From Euwallacea fornicatus (Eukaryota > Arthropoda > Insecta > Coleoptera > Curculionidae), in the NCBI RefSeq assembly GCF_040115645.1, contig NC_089559.1, positions 3,162,001 through 3,226,000 of the forward strand: a stretch of 64,000 nt of DNA, read 5' to 3'. The notes beneath the pieces are model-generated. The model saw nothing but the letters and a program-made list of their open reading frames with translations, was not told the origin of the DNA and searched no databases. The position numbers and the translations under genes are program-made. Shown in pieces: positions 46,006-57,841 of the stretch (its first letter is position 1; each line of letters opens with the position of its first letter).

Positions 46006-49000
46006 GTAAGTTGGTACTTAGCCCCCAATTAAAATATAAACTTGGTGTAAAAGAAGTATTAAAACAAGCTTTTTCGAAGTTCTCCTAGCACCAGGGGGTT
46101 ATCGACTAAGGGGGTTTCATTTAGTTCAATTGAACTTTTAAAGATTGATGGTTTTTTCGAACACCTAAAGAACGTTGAAAACAAATGAGAATGTAAGTAG
46201 TTTTAGAGATATTAAATAATAATTCTAAATATATTTTGTTGTAAAATGAAATTTAAAAATACGTAAATATGGTAAATAACCTGAACTACCCTGAACAAAT
46301 CTAAAAAGAGATACGCCAATGGCTTTCAAATTTAACAGTAAAGAAGGCGATTGTAAGGTTAAACATTTTTAGCGGATTTTAATGACTTCAGTGACAGCAC
46401 GAAAATGCTTTCAGGGGGTAATCAAAAATTACCCTTCATTTGGAAATCCATACAGATACGCCATTAAATTTTGTGCTTATTCGTATCATTAAAAAAATGG
46501 AAAACTTTTGAGTAAGTTCGACCAGTGGCGTCTCGAAATTCGTCATTTGGTGATACTCAAAAATGTTCTAAATCACCATTCTAATTTTTTTGGAAGATTG
46601 GTTACTAATTAGCCAATATTTTTGCGTGGAAAATTTCAGGATTCGATCCGGCTTTATTGCTATATTCCAGGTTAAATAGCATTAAAGTTCCAATACCTCA
46701 GAAAGGTGAATGTCTTAGGAGTTCGATTCGTGCTTGAACCCACTAATTTGGCAACCTATTTGCAAATCGACAAACCTACGAAAGGGGTCTCTTTAATACG
46801 GTTTAAGGGCTTTAAGGGCCAGATATTAGATTAACCCAGGGACGGAGTACCTTTAATACCTCATGGTAATCGCGAGAGAATTCTAGCTGCAGTGCGGCTC
46901 TGTGCTGTTGGAGATGACTATCCAAGGGAATCTTTATTTTATAACTTTGCTGATGAAGGCTGCTAAATAATGTATCGTTTTGGTTAGAGACCCAGAACTA
47001 GCTTTAATTTACGAGAAAAGTTTGCCAGAGTGACTGGAACGCATATGAAAAGACTAAATTCCGGAGGACTGGAATGGTTATTGTGGCACTATTTTTTTTA
47101 TTGGAGTTTTGTTAGTGTTCCAGAAATGAAAATTTTCTTTCTGTCCTGAAAAGGTTGTAGCCAAAGTTAAATATTGAAGGAAAAGGCCACTGTCTCTAAC
47201 TGACCACTCTAAGAAACGAGACGAGATCCGTCCCTGTATTTCTAAATGGATTGGATTTGGACGGTTTAGAAGTCTTTATACAATTTTACATTTCAATGCG
47301 GATTTGAAAAAGTCATGGCCGATTTGTGAAGGAACAAAAAGAGAACTCTGAATATTTGATATTCGATAGTTCCAACTCTTTTGACGCTTTGAGAAGCAAA
47401 AAGTGAGTATTTTTATTTAACTAAATTTGTCAACAGATCGGTGCATTTTGAAGTGAAAAAGAGAAGAAATTGGCAAAATTCAATAGCCGCTAGAGAATTC
47501 CAGAAATATCAAAATCTCTCTCGAGAATTACTTAAAACTGTTTGAAATCAGCTAAAGTCAGACTAAACACGAAAGAAAATAATACAATAAAACTTTGTAA
47601 GAATTATTGAAAATTTTCTAAAACCACAGGAGCTATACAAAAATCGTCAAACATTGTTAAAGACGTGAAAAAACCGCTTTTTAAGTGTACATTAATCAAT
47701 ATCTTCATAAATCAACTATCCGTTAAAATTTTCTCACTTATTACTAATTGAGAAACCCTGGTAACGTGAGTTGCCCTCTTATTTAATAACTTATGAGGAT
47801 AACTGTTTGAAACGGATTTAGCCTTGCCTCTACCTTAGAAAGTCATTGAGTCAAGTGAGGTTAAATGGGTTTTAAGAAATTTACCTATTCGAATTTCATT
47901 GAGAAGGAGGAAGAGACATAGAAACAGGAAAGTACAGAAATTAATCATTACACGTTTTTCATTATGAGAATTTCATTCCCTTCCTAATCTTTTCATAAAT
48001 CGATCTTACGACAGTGGAATTTTCTTATGAGATTCCTATTGCAGTCTTAAACTCATTTTTTCTAATTTTACGGCCCATTTTGCGGAATAGGGCCCTTTTC
48101 GCGATTTGGGAAATGCGTGTTCCTCTTATGAGATTTTTCTTTATTACTTCTAGTGGAAATACAGAAATTGCATCATTAGAGACAATTTATTCGGCTACGT
48201 GTGTTTTTTAGAGAAAAACGAGAGCGGAAATTGTCTTTTTATCGCATGCTTGTGCTGGTTCGTAATAAACTCGTTTCCAAGAGTAAATTGGGAACGTGAT
48301 TTTGTAAAAACTCAGTTGACATTCGTTATATCTTCGTTAGTGCGTTTCATGTCACTCTTTTTGAATTGTTTTACCTCACTCATGGATGATGTGAAAATTT
48401 TTCGTTTATTATATCTCCTAAAGGGCACTTTCGCGATTGGGAATAAAGTCCATTCCTTCCCTGCTATTTCACGTCTTCGTTAACTTGATCGTCATAAATT
48501 ACGGCCCATGAGATACTCCGGACCCTCGGCTACAAATTCAGTGACTGTCACATTCAGGAGAGCTGTCACCCGTACAATACAATGAATAAATTGGAACATT
48601 CATTTTATTCCGAATATGACTTGGGGGTATAATTGAAAACCCTCACTAATGATGTGGCCGAAAGTCAAGCTTCTCTGGGGGGGTTTTCGTCTTCACTACC
48701 CCGAATAAAGAGCCTTTTTCAGGGCAAAAAGCATCTAATGCGAGTTTGAAATTATTGTTTGCTTACATGCAAATACTTGGCTCTAAGTTTCACTTGACCT
48801 TTCATCGGTGGTGCAAAAACATCCTCCTCGAAACAGCCGGTAATGGAATACTTAAAACGGGCCATTATCAGCGAAGCCGCTTCATGTGGTTTTGCTCCTA
48901 GCCATTTCATTTATCTCTTTCCATTGAAGAAAAACGAAAGAGAACAAGACGTACAGTATCTTTAGTAAGAGGGTTTTCCTCCACTAACATTAATCTTTAA

Positions 49001-52000
49001 TGCTAAAATATGCAGGTTTTTAATACCGTGGGCCTTTGCTCCTAAAATTAATGGACACTAAAACAGTGGTATAGATAGCTTTTCGTAGGTGCCTTTCGAA
49101 ATAGAACAGAAGGAAATTCCTACCGAGATCGTTCCAGAATTGAGAAAAATTCTAATGCCCTTTAGCGAGAGTTTTAATTTAGGAAATTTACGAGCTTAAA
49201 ATCATCAAATAAATTCCATGAGCTGTACAATGGCAGAAATTCCGATTTAATCATTTTCAAAGATATCCAAGGGAGCACTCGTCGAAATTGTGCTCGGATT
49301 ATCTTTACATTTCTAGTTTTATAGCTGAGTAGTTGAGTTAAGTTTTTTCAGGCGCTGGCACGTTTATAGGGTTTACTGGGATAAAGATGGAATCAGCTAA
49401 TAAAATTTTTGCCTTTTTTTCGTTTTAAGTAAGGCGATTTTCGGGACATATGCAATAATTCGTTTATCAGAGTTTAACCGCTATTTTTCAAAAAAGTTTG
49501 GCTTATAGAGCTGTTCTTAGATAACAGTTCTAGCCGTTAAGGGTTGCTTATAGAACGTTTATCGCCGGGAATTTTTTGGGATTTTGGAATTTTTCCAGCA
49601 ACTTTACAAACTTCAATCACGATTAGTTATTTCCTAGAATCAGAAATAGTAACAGTTCTTAACTAGAATGATGGTTAAGTACGATAGAAAACAGCGCAAC
49701 AAGTCCTGTAAAAAAATTTTTAAAATAATTTTCGTAAAAATACGACTTCATAATGCTGCATACTGTTTTTGAGAAAATCAAATTTTCTCTACCGAATTGA
49801 TTTCTTCACCTATGACCTGACGTCAAAGATCGCGGTGGATCAGAAACTTTTAAATTGCATAAGTTGTAAAAATCCTGCTTCTAAAAAATGTTTAGAACTA
49901 TTTTCTAATCATCGGCGAATCTAACAGATTACGCTTCTGATTTTTAAAGAAATATATTTTTAATTTGTAACAATAAATCAATTCTATCCGTTAAGCCTCT
50001 ATTTTTCAGAAACAAAATTACCAATACTTTTGAAAATTAAAAAATACTTTTCGAATTTCTTCATACAAGGTGTTTCCGAACATACGGCGTAAATTTTATT
50101 GGGGAGTTTCTTCCTCTCTAACTCCTAAACAATTCCTATAAACACACGCTTAGAATTGCTCCATTTCCAAAATATAAGGGTGTTAAAAATAACCCCGGTA
50201 TTTTTCGACAATAATTTTTTTAATTTAAATCTCGCCCTTTAGGTTGTCTAGAGTTTTAAAAATTTTCTATATACATTTTTCTTCACAATGAGATATATCC
50301 AGAAAAAAATTTGGGCCCCTTTTTCCGAGGGCTAATTACATCCACAGGACTTTCTGCTCGTTAGTTACCCATTTCATGGAGTTTAATTTATTATTCACTG
50401 ATGAATAAAACACTCATAAGCCACGTTTCCCCCGCAAAAATTCTCGAACTTGACTCAATTTATATTTAAAAAATATCTCTGGTGACACTCCTCAACCGTT
50501 ACTTTAATGAAAGCAGACATTCCTTGATGGGCCTCATCCTGAGACTCATTTATTTTTATTAGAGCAGAGGCTTTTGCGAATATCTGTTGCCTTTTAAGAG
50601 AACTTTGCTTGTCGAAAATAGATCTTCTTGTTGAATTTTTAGGGCTTATAGTGGATTTTCAATGAAAAATTGAAAAAAATTGGGAGGATTTTAATGTAAA
50701 ATTTATTATAAATATCGATTAGAGGGCTAAATGAACAAGCGTGTTTCAGAAAATCCTGATGAAGAAATAAAATGGTTAAATTTACATATTTTTAAAATGA
50801 ATTTTACTAAAATTTCGAGCATCTGCCTAATCCATAAATTAAAAACAATTCTCTTCAGAGTAAAACTCTTTAACACCGCCTCTGGAGATTTATTCAAATG
50901 TTTCCTTTATAAACCCAAAAAGTAAATTTCCACTGACGTTGATACGTAAAAGTTTTAAAAAATTATAATTTTGTACTTGAAATTTCCTAAAATTACTGTT
51001 GACTTAAGAAGAATCAGTAAAATATAATGAATTGATTTTTTTATAAACCTACAAGAGATTTATCATGAGGAAAAATTTCCAATGCAGTAGATGAGCGGAA
51101 ATAGAAAAATTACAAATTTTAACTTGAAATTTCTTAAAATTACAATATATTAAGAAAAATTCATTCCAGTGTAACAATCACCATTGCCGCAGACGACTTA
51201 CTCAACTGTTTTATACAGAGCGAGTCGCAACAGAATCAACACAGAGCAGATGCGTGTAGTGGAACTCAAAACATGACGATTTGTTTAATTTTTTTTTTAT
51301 GACTGACTGTTGAGGACAAGATGTCCTCCGAAGTTGGATGATGAATTTCTAAAAAACTGCATTTTCCAGCGTCATCACACCGCAACCAAATTTGGAACAC
51401 GTTTTATTCTTATCAACATCTTTAATTTGTAGAAATATAAAATCGATAGTTGGTCGATAAGGATGACATTAGAGATAAAGTAAAGTCTAAAAGCGTTGAG
51501 ATTTTTTTATCTGTAAAATAACTAACAAATAAATAATACCATATAATAACAAACTTAATTCTAAAAGTTCTATTATCCTTCAAACTTTATCGAAAATCTT
51601 ATTATTTTTGATAAAATTGAAGTTTTGTCGAATAGGACCAATCCAAGTTTAAAAGGATTTAAAGGAATTATCAGTCAAAATGTTTCGGTTTTTGACTGGC
51701 AAGGTATTTGTAATTCTTCAAAGTCATACAAATGACAATTATCCTAAATGTAGCATTTCATCATTGCATTACATTTGACTGGTAATCCCCTTAAATTCCT
51801 TTGAATTTGGTTTGGCTCTATCTCGCAAGACTGCGGTTTTATCAAAAATGATAAGATTTTCGTCAGATCTTGAAGAAGAATAAAACTTTTAGAATTAAAT
51901 TTGCTATTAAATGATATTTTTCGTTTATTAGTTGCTTTACAAATGAAAAATGTCCAACTCTTTCAGACTGCACTTTACCCCTAATCCAACCCTTATTGAG

Positions 52001-53209
52001 CATCTGTAGACTTCACTTTTTTTCCAATCAAAAATATTGATAGGAATATAACATTTTGCAAGTTTGGTTAAGGTATTTTAATGCATTACTGAAAGATGCC
52101 ATTTTTTAGAAATTTACAAGCCAACTTCAAGGGTCAACATATCCTATAGAAAAAAACATATTCAACAAATCGTTACATTTTGAGTGCCCCTACACATATC
52201 TGCTTTGTGTCGGTTCCATTACAACTCACCCTGTATAGCAATCTAAGTGATTAGACATGTCAAGGAACTTCAGCGACGTAAAAAATCTGCATTCTAGAAA
52301 CTGCACATTTAAAATTTAAATCACTTTACGGATTGCGAAAAATCTCCAGTGACAGTCCTAATCAGTTTTGCGCTGCAGGGGCATTTCCTTGTCTTAATTT
52401 CTTCATAAGCTGTTCTTAAACGATTTTTGTTACTAACCTTAAAATCTTGTTTTCAATTTAATGTCTTAAATTTAATGTTTGGCGTGAGTTTCATTCTATT
52501 TCTTATTGCTTTTAGATACTTAGTTGAGTGATAACTGAATACGGTACAAACCTTTGTGTAAGCTTAGTTGCTTCATAATTATCAGCCTTAATCCGAGCTC
52601 AGTTTGTTATGAATTTTAAGCAAAAACTTGCCCTCATTTTACCTAAACTTATTTAGCTCTTTTGAAGTCGAATCTTTCTATTTCTTAGCATTCCATTGAG
52701 ATTATCTTAATTTTTGAATTTTTAGCTCTCCCTGGGCTCAGTTGTCTCCGGGTTTCATGCTACTTCTTAACCTCTGTTTCATCACTTCTCTAAATCGTTT
52801 TATCTCCGACACTGGAGTTCATGCCCGCTTGAATATTTTGTTATGTTAAAATAAAACTATGAAGATTCCGTAAATTAAATAAAGTACAGATAGAGGGACA
52901 ATTGGGTAAATAGCTAAAAATAGTTTAAAATGTTTTGGTTTTTCAACTATTTTGATCGAAAACTGTATTTCTGAAGGAATTTATAATAGATTTCGTGAAA
53001 CAATGTCGAATTGATGGTTCGGATTCCGTAAATTCTGTTGATTATCGTTTGATTCCATTTGGAATTTACACATTTCGTGGCAAGCGCTTAAAGTCGATGG
53101 GGATGCAAATTAGAACAGGGGTCGCGAGCAAATGGGGGAATTTATCATTTGCCTCCACTGATTTACATTAGAGTTAATTCGAAATTAACCATAGTCTCTT
53201 TTGTTCCAG
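46006..53209 (+). other. Intron between M1 and M2 exons
   Basis: 7.2 kb. The main content is the 1-kb foldback element at 51214-52235. The rest is AT-rich; short open frames (48014-48211, 48199-48483, 50731-50925) show no domain. Confidence 0.75.
51214..52235. mobile_element. Long-inverted-repeat element in an intron (1.02 kb)
   Basis: Left end TACAGAGCGAGTCGCAACAG and right end CATTACAACTCACCCTGTA, with TA outside both (51212-51213 and 52236-52237). The arms pair to the centre near 51720: TTAAAAGGATTTAAAGGAAT near 51648 against the complement near 51800. Its ends (including the GTGTAGxGGxxCTxAAAACAT stretch) match the element at 16203-17354, so they are one family. No coding sequence is present. 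Confidence 0.85.
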
Positions 53210-53346
53210 GTGACCCTCTCAATATCCATTCTAATTAGTCTCCACGTGTTCTTCCTTCTAGTGGTGGAGATCATCCCACCGACGTCACTGGTAGTACCGC
53301 TCTTGGGGAAATATCTCATATTTGCCATGATATTAGTTTCGATAAG
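53210..53346 (+). CDS. nAChRalpha4: nAChR alpha4 exon 7 (M2 and most of M3)
   Basis: After TTGTTCCAG the peptide is [20 protein letters not shown], then [20 protein letters not shown], then ILVSI, with a split last codon and donor [28 protein letters not shown] is the pore-lining M2 helix; EIIPPTS is the M2-M3 loop that couples binding to gating; [13 protein letters not shown] begins M3. The sequence is typical of a cation channel of the insect alpha1-alpha4 group. Length 137 nt, phase 0 to 2, fits both neighbours. Confidence 0.97.
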
Positions 53347-54589
53347 GTAAGTCTTTTAACGTACAAAGTTTTGTATCGAAAAGTTTAATCCAATTAAAAA
53401 CTAGAAGAGCAGCTTTTGAAATAAGAGGTTTCGAACATTCAAATGCGCTAAATTGCCAAACTTTCAAAAGTCCATTAAAGAGATTTGTGCAAGTAGCACT
53501 GGTCTATAAGTTGAAACTTTTGCTCTAAAAATGATATGGCAAAAGCGTGATATTTCGCGAACTCTCATCCCTCGTCGGTCTAGAAATTAACGCGCAATTT
53601 TAACGAATAAAACCAGAAAATCAAATATATTTCTAATGAATTCCTGCCTAATTGGTGAGAATTCGATGATTAATGTGATAACTTTGTTTAAATTTGCTAA
53701 TTTGCCCAATTCATCCACCTTCAATCGACGCAATTGATGTTGAATTATTCTACTTATAGCCATAAATTTCCTTTTCGACCTATTCACTTTCGATCCTGCC
53801 TTAACATCTAATAAATTGAGGTTGAGAATTCGAGCACTATTCATTATGCCGTGTCATCCGCATATCGTAAGTTGTTTATGGTCGGACCATTAAACTTTGT
53901 GTCACTCTTGCAATTTACCATCGCGCGAAACAATCCGGTGTAATGGGAAAATTATAAAACCTCCGCTTGAGCACGTGAATATTGAGAAAAATATGGAAAG
54001 ATCTACCCTGAAAAATGTGTTATCAAATATATTTAGAAGTGTCAATGGCAAACGTCAAATATTTGACAACGTTTTAAAGGTATATTTGACAACACATTTG
54101 CGTTATGCAGTATGTGCAGAAGTGTCAGAGCTAAAAAATAATGTGACAACGATTTGAACATACAGGGTAGATCTCGCGAAATTTATCTCGAATTTTTTTG
54201 GAGATATTACATAACGTATTTTTGTTCCCGCATATACCTAGAAATGGCAAAACTAAAAATAAAATATTTGACATTGTTTTTAAGATGCAGCCAATTGATG
54301 CCAAAAAAAATTCTAATATTTTATTACACCTCTCTCTGAGCACTCCGAAGAAATTTTATTCTTAAAATACTTAGAAGTGTTCTAATTTTCAAGATGGATC
54401 TCTCGAGTTCGTCTCCAATCAATTCTCCGATAATTCTTTCTGAATAATTCAATGCTTCGTTCGAGCTAGAGAGCTCTTCTGATGATATTTGAGCCTCTGC
54501 GGCACTTCATTCAACAATAATTCTGTCTCAAGAGTTGAAGCCTCCAGTTATGCCAAAATTGCGTTACCCCAGCCATTTTGCCTAGTCTG

Positions 54590-54885
54590 GAGTTCATGTC
54601 TTTCTTGGGAAAATGCAGACAGCACTGGCAGCATGTGATGATTTACATCACGGACATCGGTTTTGGCCTTGCTGGCGTCTGCATGCCCATACATCAGATA
54701 CATCATCATTTAGCTCTCGGACGGAAGTCAATAAACAGGCTTCCTTTTATCTCCCTCCTGCTACATTACATGCACACCTCACAATGCTGGAAATATTTGG
54801 GACTCCGGAAAAGTTTGCAGCTTTGGAATTTTTCAAGAGAAGCTGGATCCAGCTTCGGCAATCCGGGAGGTATTTGACATTCTAG
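54590..54885 (+). other. Open, GC-richer block of unknown nature
   Basis: Two frames stay open over almost 300 bp. One (54613-54885) reads MQTALAACDDLHHGHRFWPC and ends FKRSWIQLRQSGRYLTF. Composition is richer in GC than the flanking intron. No splice sites matching the receptor frame were found, and I do not recognise the peptide. It may be a piece of a retroposed gene or transposon. Confidence 0.2.
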
Positions 54886-56150
54886 AAATTTCGGTAACTG
54901 TGCTACTTTTCAATTCAGCGCCCTCGGATCCCCGTGCTCACTTTCACCTACTATTTTCCTTGAACATTTTCTGCTTTCAGTGGATTAGCTGCAACTCAAA
55001 TCACTCTGGAGATATTGACATACCTAGCCGTTCAGAATATATTTCAGAATATTTTCTTTCAGGTTAACGCCTGATCTTCAAATCACTGTTTAATAATAAT
55101 AAATGGAATATGTGTCTAACCACCCTAGAAAGACTGAAGCTGCTAGTAATGAAGAGACCGCGGTCAAGAAGGACCCTGAATTGGAAACGTGCCGCCTTAA
55201 AGCTATTTCTCGATGTATTTTGATGAGAACAACCATAAAGCGAGTACTATAAGTTTCCATATTATTCGAAAAAAAGCCGATTATGTTGATGTTAGCTCTG
55301 GTTGTTTCGTATATCCTGAGATTTACGATTTGAGCTTTGACTGAAATATCTCAACAATTTATCCGATTTATTAACCTAAAACAAACTACACATAAATTAA
55401 ATTTTTGAAGAAATTAGAAGATAATCCTAGAACACGAACGAAGCGAAACCGGAAGACCGTCTAGATTTTTAATATACCGGGATATAAATTGAGGATCTAA
55501 ATCTGCAGATTATATCCGCCATCGTTTTAATTGAATGCTGCAATGAAAATATCTCCCTTGGGATTTTCTTTAGCATCCATTATCACATGTCTACATTTTG
55601 AGCAATCGCTAGTTTTTGCGGTCTGAGGAGCTGAACTCCGTAGATAGGGCAAACAAACTACTTGTGAATGTTTGCACTCTCGTTTTATCGTTCGTTCGGA
55701 CTGTCGGAAAAGTAATTTTGTCTTAATTGAATTCAGATGGCGGAACTGTGAAAACACATCACGTTTCATTTAAATTGAGTCGAAACTTCTCCTCAAATGT
55801 TTCTAAAATTTGCAACCGTGTTATAAGCAAATCAGAATATTTATAACACAAATTAGGGTCTTTCAGTCTCGTTGTATCATGTCCAACGGTCTAATCAAAC
55901 ACTCCTCGAAGTAAAAGAAAACCTATTCTAGCTTCACATAGAAACGATGGGGGGGGGGGGAACAAGAGAGAAGGGGAAAGGGGTAGAAAGAGAAGGGAGC
56001 ACGGGAGAGATTCCTAACTTTTCAATATGACTAGGTCTAAAAAAATATATGTGAAACGTCTGGATGTTTAATATAATTTTAGATGAGAGAGGAACATAAA
56101 TTCAAATTGTGAAGTTAACTAACATCACCTGAGCTATTTACTACCCCATA

Positions 56151-56609
56151 GTTAAAAGAGTGAGAGAAAAACAGAGGGAGAGGGAGAGACAGGGGGAAGA
56201 GGAAAGGGGAGAGGGAGGGAAGGGGGAAGAGGGAGAGGGATGGGGCGAGGGAGAGAGAGGGTGAGGTGAGGGTGGGGGAGGGAGGGGGAGGGGGAGAGGG
56301 AGGGGAAGAGAGAGGGTGAGGTGAGGGAGGGGGAGAGGGAGGGGAAGAGAGAGGGTGAGGTGAGGGAGGGGGAGAGGGAGGGGAAGAGAGAGGGTGAGGT
56401 GAGGGAGAGGGAGAGGGAGAGGGAGAGGGAGAGGGAGGGGGAGAGGAAGAGGGAGAGGGAGAGGAAGAGGGAGAGGGAGAGGGGATAGAGGGGGAGATAG
56501 GTAGAGAACGAGGTAATGGTTAGTGGGGAGGGGGTGAGAAGATGGGGGGGATGCAGGGGGAGAGAAGACAGAGGGGGTGAGGTGAGGGATGAGGAGAAGG
56601 AGAGGGAGT
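56151..56609. repeat. Homopurine (GGGAGA)n minisatellite with 39-bp units
   Basis: About 460 bp in which the plus strand is almost only G and A. Units of 39 bp start at 56314, 56353 and 56392 (GGGTGAGGTGAGGGAGGGGG...), with a 55-bp variant at 56259; the rest is GAGGGA repeats. A shorter purine run with 13 G stands at about 55947. Minus-strand open frames of PLPLPL type here are artefacts. Confidence 0.97.
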
Positions 56610-57470
56610 TCTCCTATTTCTTCCTTTTTGTCTTCCAAACTGTTTGTAGACATTTTCGGTCGAAATCTTTACACTTGTCCAGAAGTGGATTCGATTTCCA
56701 TATAGCCTTATAAGTTTTTCTTTACTTATTTACTATCATTATAAACAAGATACGGCACTGACTTTTTCTGTACATGCAAATTCCCTCCATAATCAGTGAT
56801 TTGTAGAATTTCATTGATGAATTAAGAGAGAAGTGCTAAAGGAGGGACTGCGACTAAGAAATTAACAAAAATATCAATAATAATTCGAGACAGTTTTTAT
56901 ATATCTTAATTGCTTAATAAATTAAACGACCCACATTACTCACTCTAATGTCTTTTTCTCCCTTAAAATTTTTTCTACAGTCGACTGTTAGGAGAACGCG
57001 ATTAGAGAATCAACAGATGCATGCTGGTGCGGGGACTGAGGAAAATGAATAAATCGGACATTGGCAACTTTGAGTCTATGTTTTTCTTGCTTTATTTAGA
57101 TTTTTAACAGAATTTAGTTCTCTTGCTTCCCTTATTGTGTCATCCTAAATACTCAAACAGGATTTTCCTAGTAGAGAATCAAAAGCTGTAGTGGAATTAT
57201 ATAGACTATTCAGTTCAGAATACATGAATAAAAAGGATTATGAATTCGAATCGTATTGGGTAGTCCCTGTTTTTCTCCTTCTCAATGGATTCTTGAGAAT
57301 TTAGGATTTTAGCTTTGTAGGCAAAAAAGAAAAATAACAGTGAAACCGAACACTTAGGAATTATTGTATCATTAGTTACATGACGTATTTTTAGCTCCAC
57401 ACCAATGTAATTTCGTCGTCGACGAATTGAAACTAATTCTCCTCGCAACTGATAAACTTCTTTTTTTCAG

Positions 57471-57617
57471 TATATGCGTCACAGTAGTGGTCCTAAACGT
57501 CCACTTCAGATCGCCACAAACACACCGAATGTCACCCTGGGTGAAAAGAGTATTCATTCACATATTACCGAGACTGTTGGTCATGAAGCGGCCACAGTAT
57601 ATGTTCGATCAACACAG
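57471..57617 (+). CDS. nAChRalpha4: nAChR alpha4 exon 8 (end of M3, start of cytoplasmic loop)
   Basis: The acceptor CTTCTTTTTTTCAG is strong. The peptide continues [20 protein letters not shown], then [20 protein letters not shown], then RPQYMFDQH, and ends in phase 2 (CACAG|GTGAAA). [12 protein letters not shown] is the conserved start of the M3-M4 cytoplasmic loop, and the amphipathic helix ...[16 protein letters not shown] is a known landmark of insect alpha subunits. Its first residues complete M3. Reading through the donor gives a stop after one residue, which supports the splice. Confidence 0.95.
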
Positions 57618-57679
57618 GTGAAAACTTTCTTTCGGTATACCAGAAAACAATTACTTAAATCAGTGTTATAATTCGGCAG

Positions 57680-57841
57680 TCGATTTATGACGAACAGACT
57701 GCTGACAACTAGTGGAACGAATATCTCCGCTTCGTGCATCTATCCTTACCACACCACAGTGAGGAGGCCCAGTACGAGTCCAAAAAGGAGGATGCATCCT
57801 CCATCTAGTAGAACTCCGTCGAGGGAGAATATATCTCAGAG
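57680..57841 (+). CDS. nAChRalpha4: Probable nAChR alpha4 exon 9 (cytoplasmic loop)
   Basis: A 62-bp intron would end at ATTCGGCAG. The frame carried over from exon 8 is open for 53 codons: SRFMTNRLLTTSGTNISASC, then IYPYHTTVRRPSTSPKRRMH, then PPSSRTPSRENISQ, ending at the strong donor AG|GTAAAT with the same phase 2. The peptide is rich in Ser, Arg and Pro, as expected for the variable M3-M4 loop with phosphorylation sites. A second acceptor (CAACTAG, exon from 57713) keeps the same frame. I do not have a family match for the peptide itself, so this rests on phase, splice signals and position. M4 must lie further right, beyond the window. Confidence 0.55.

Larger units (their letters stand above)
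53347..57470 (+). other. Intron between the M2-M3 and M3-loop exons
   Basis: 4.1 kb. It contains repeated words (AAATATTTGACA, TTAGAAGTGT) and a TACAGGGTAGATCTCGCG terminus-like sequence at 54020-54380 that suggest a decayed small element, an open GC-richer block at 54590-54885, and the homopurine tract at 55947-56609. Confidence 0.7.

Noticed and set aside
56141..56653. 170-codon minus-strand frame of PLPLPL type
   Set aside because: Produced by the homopurine repeat; no start context, domain or splice evidence.
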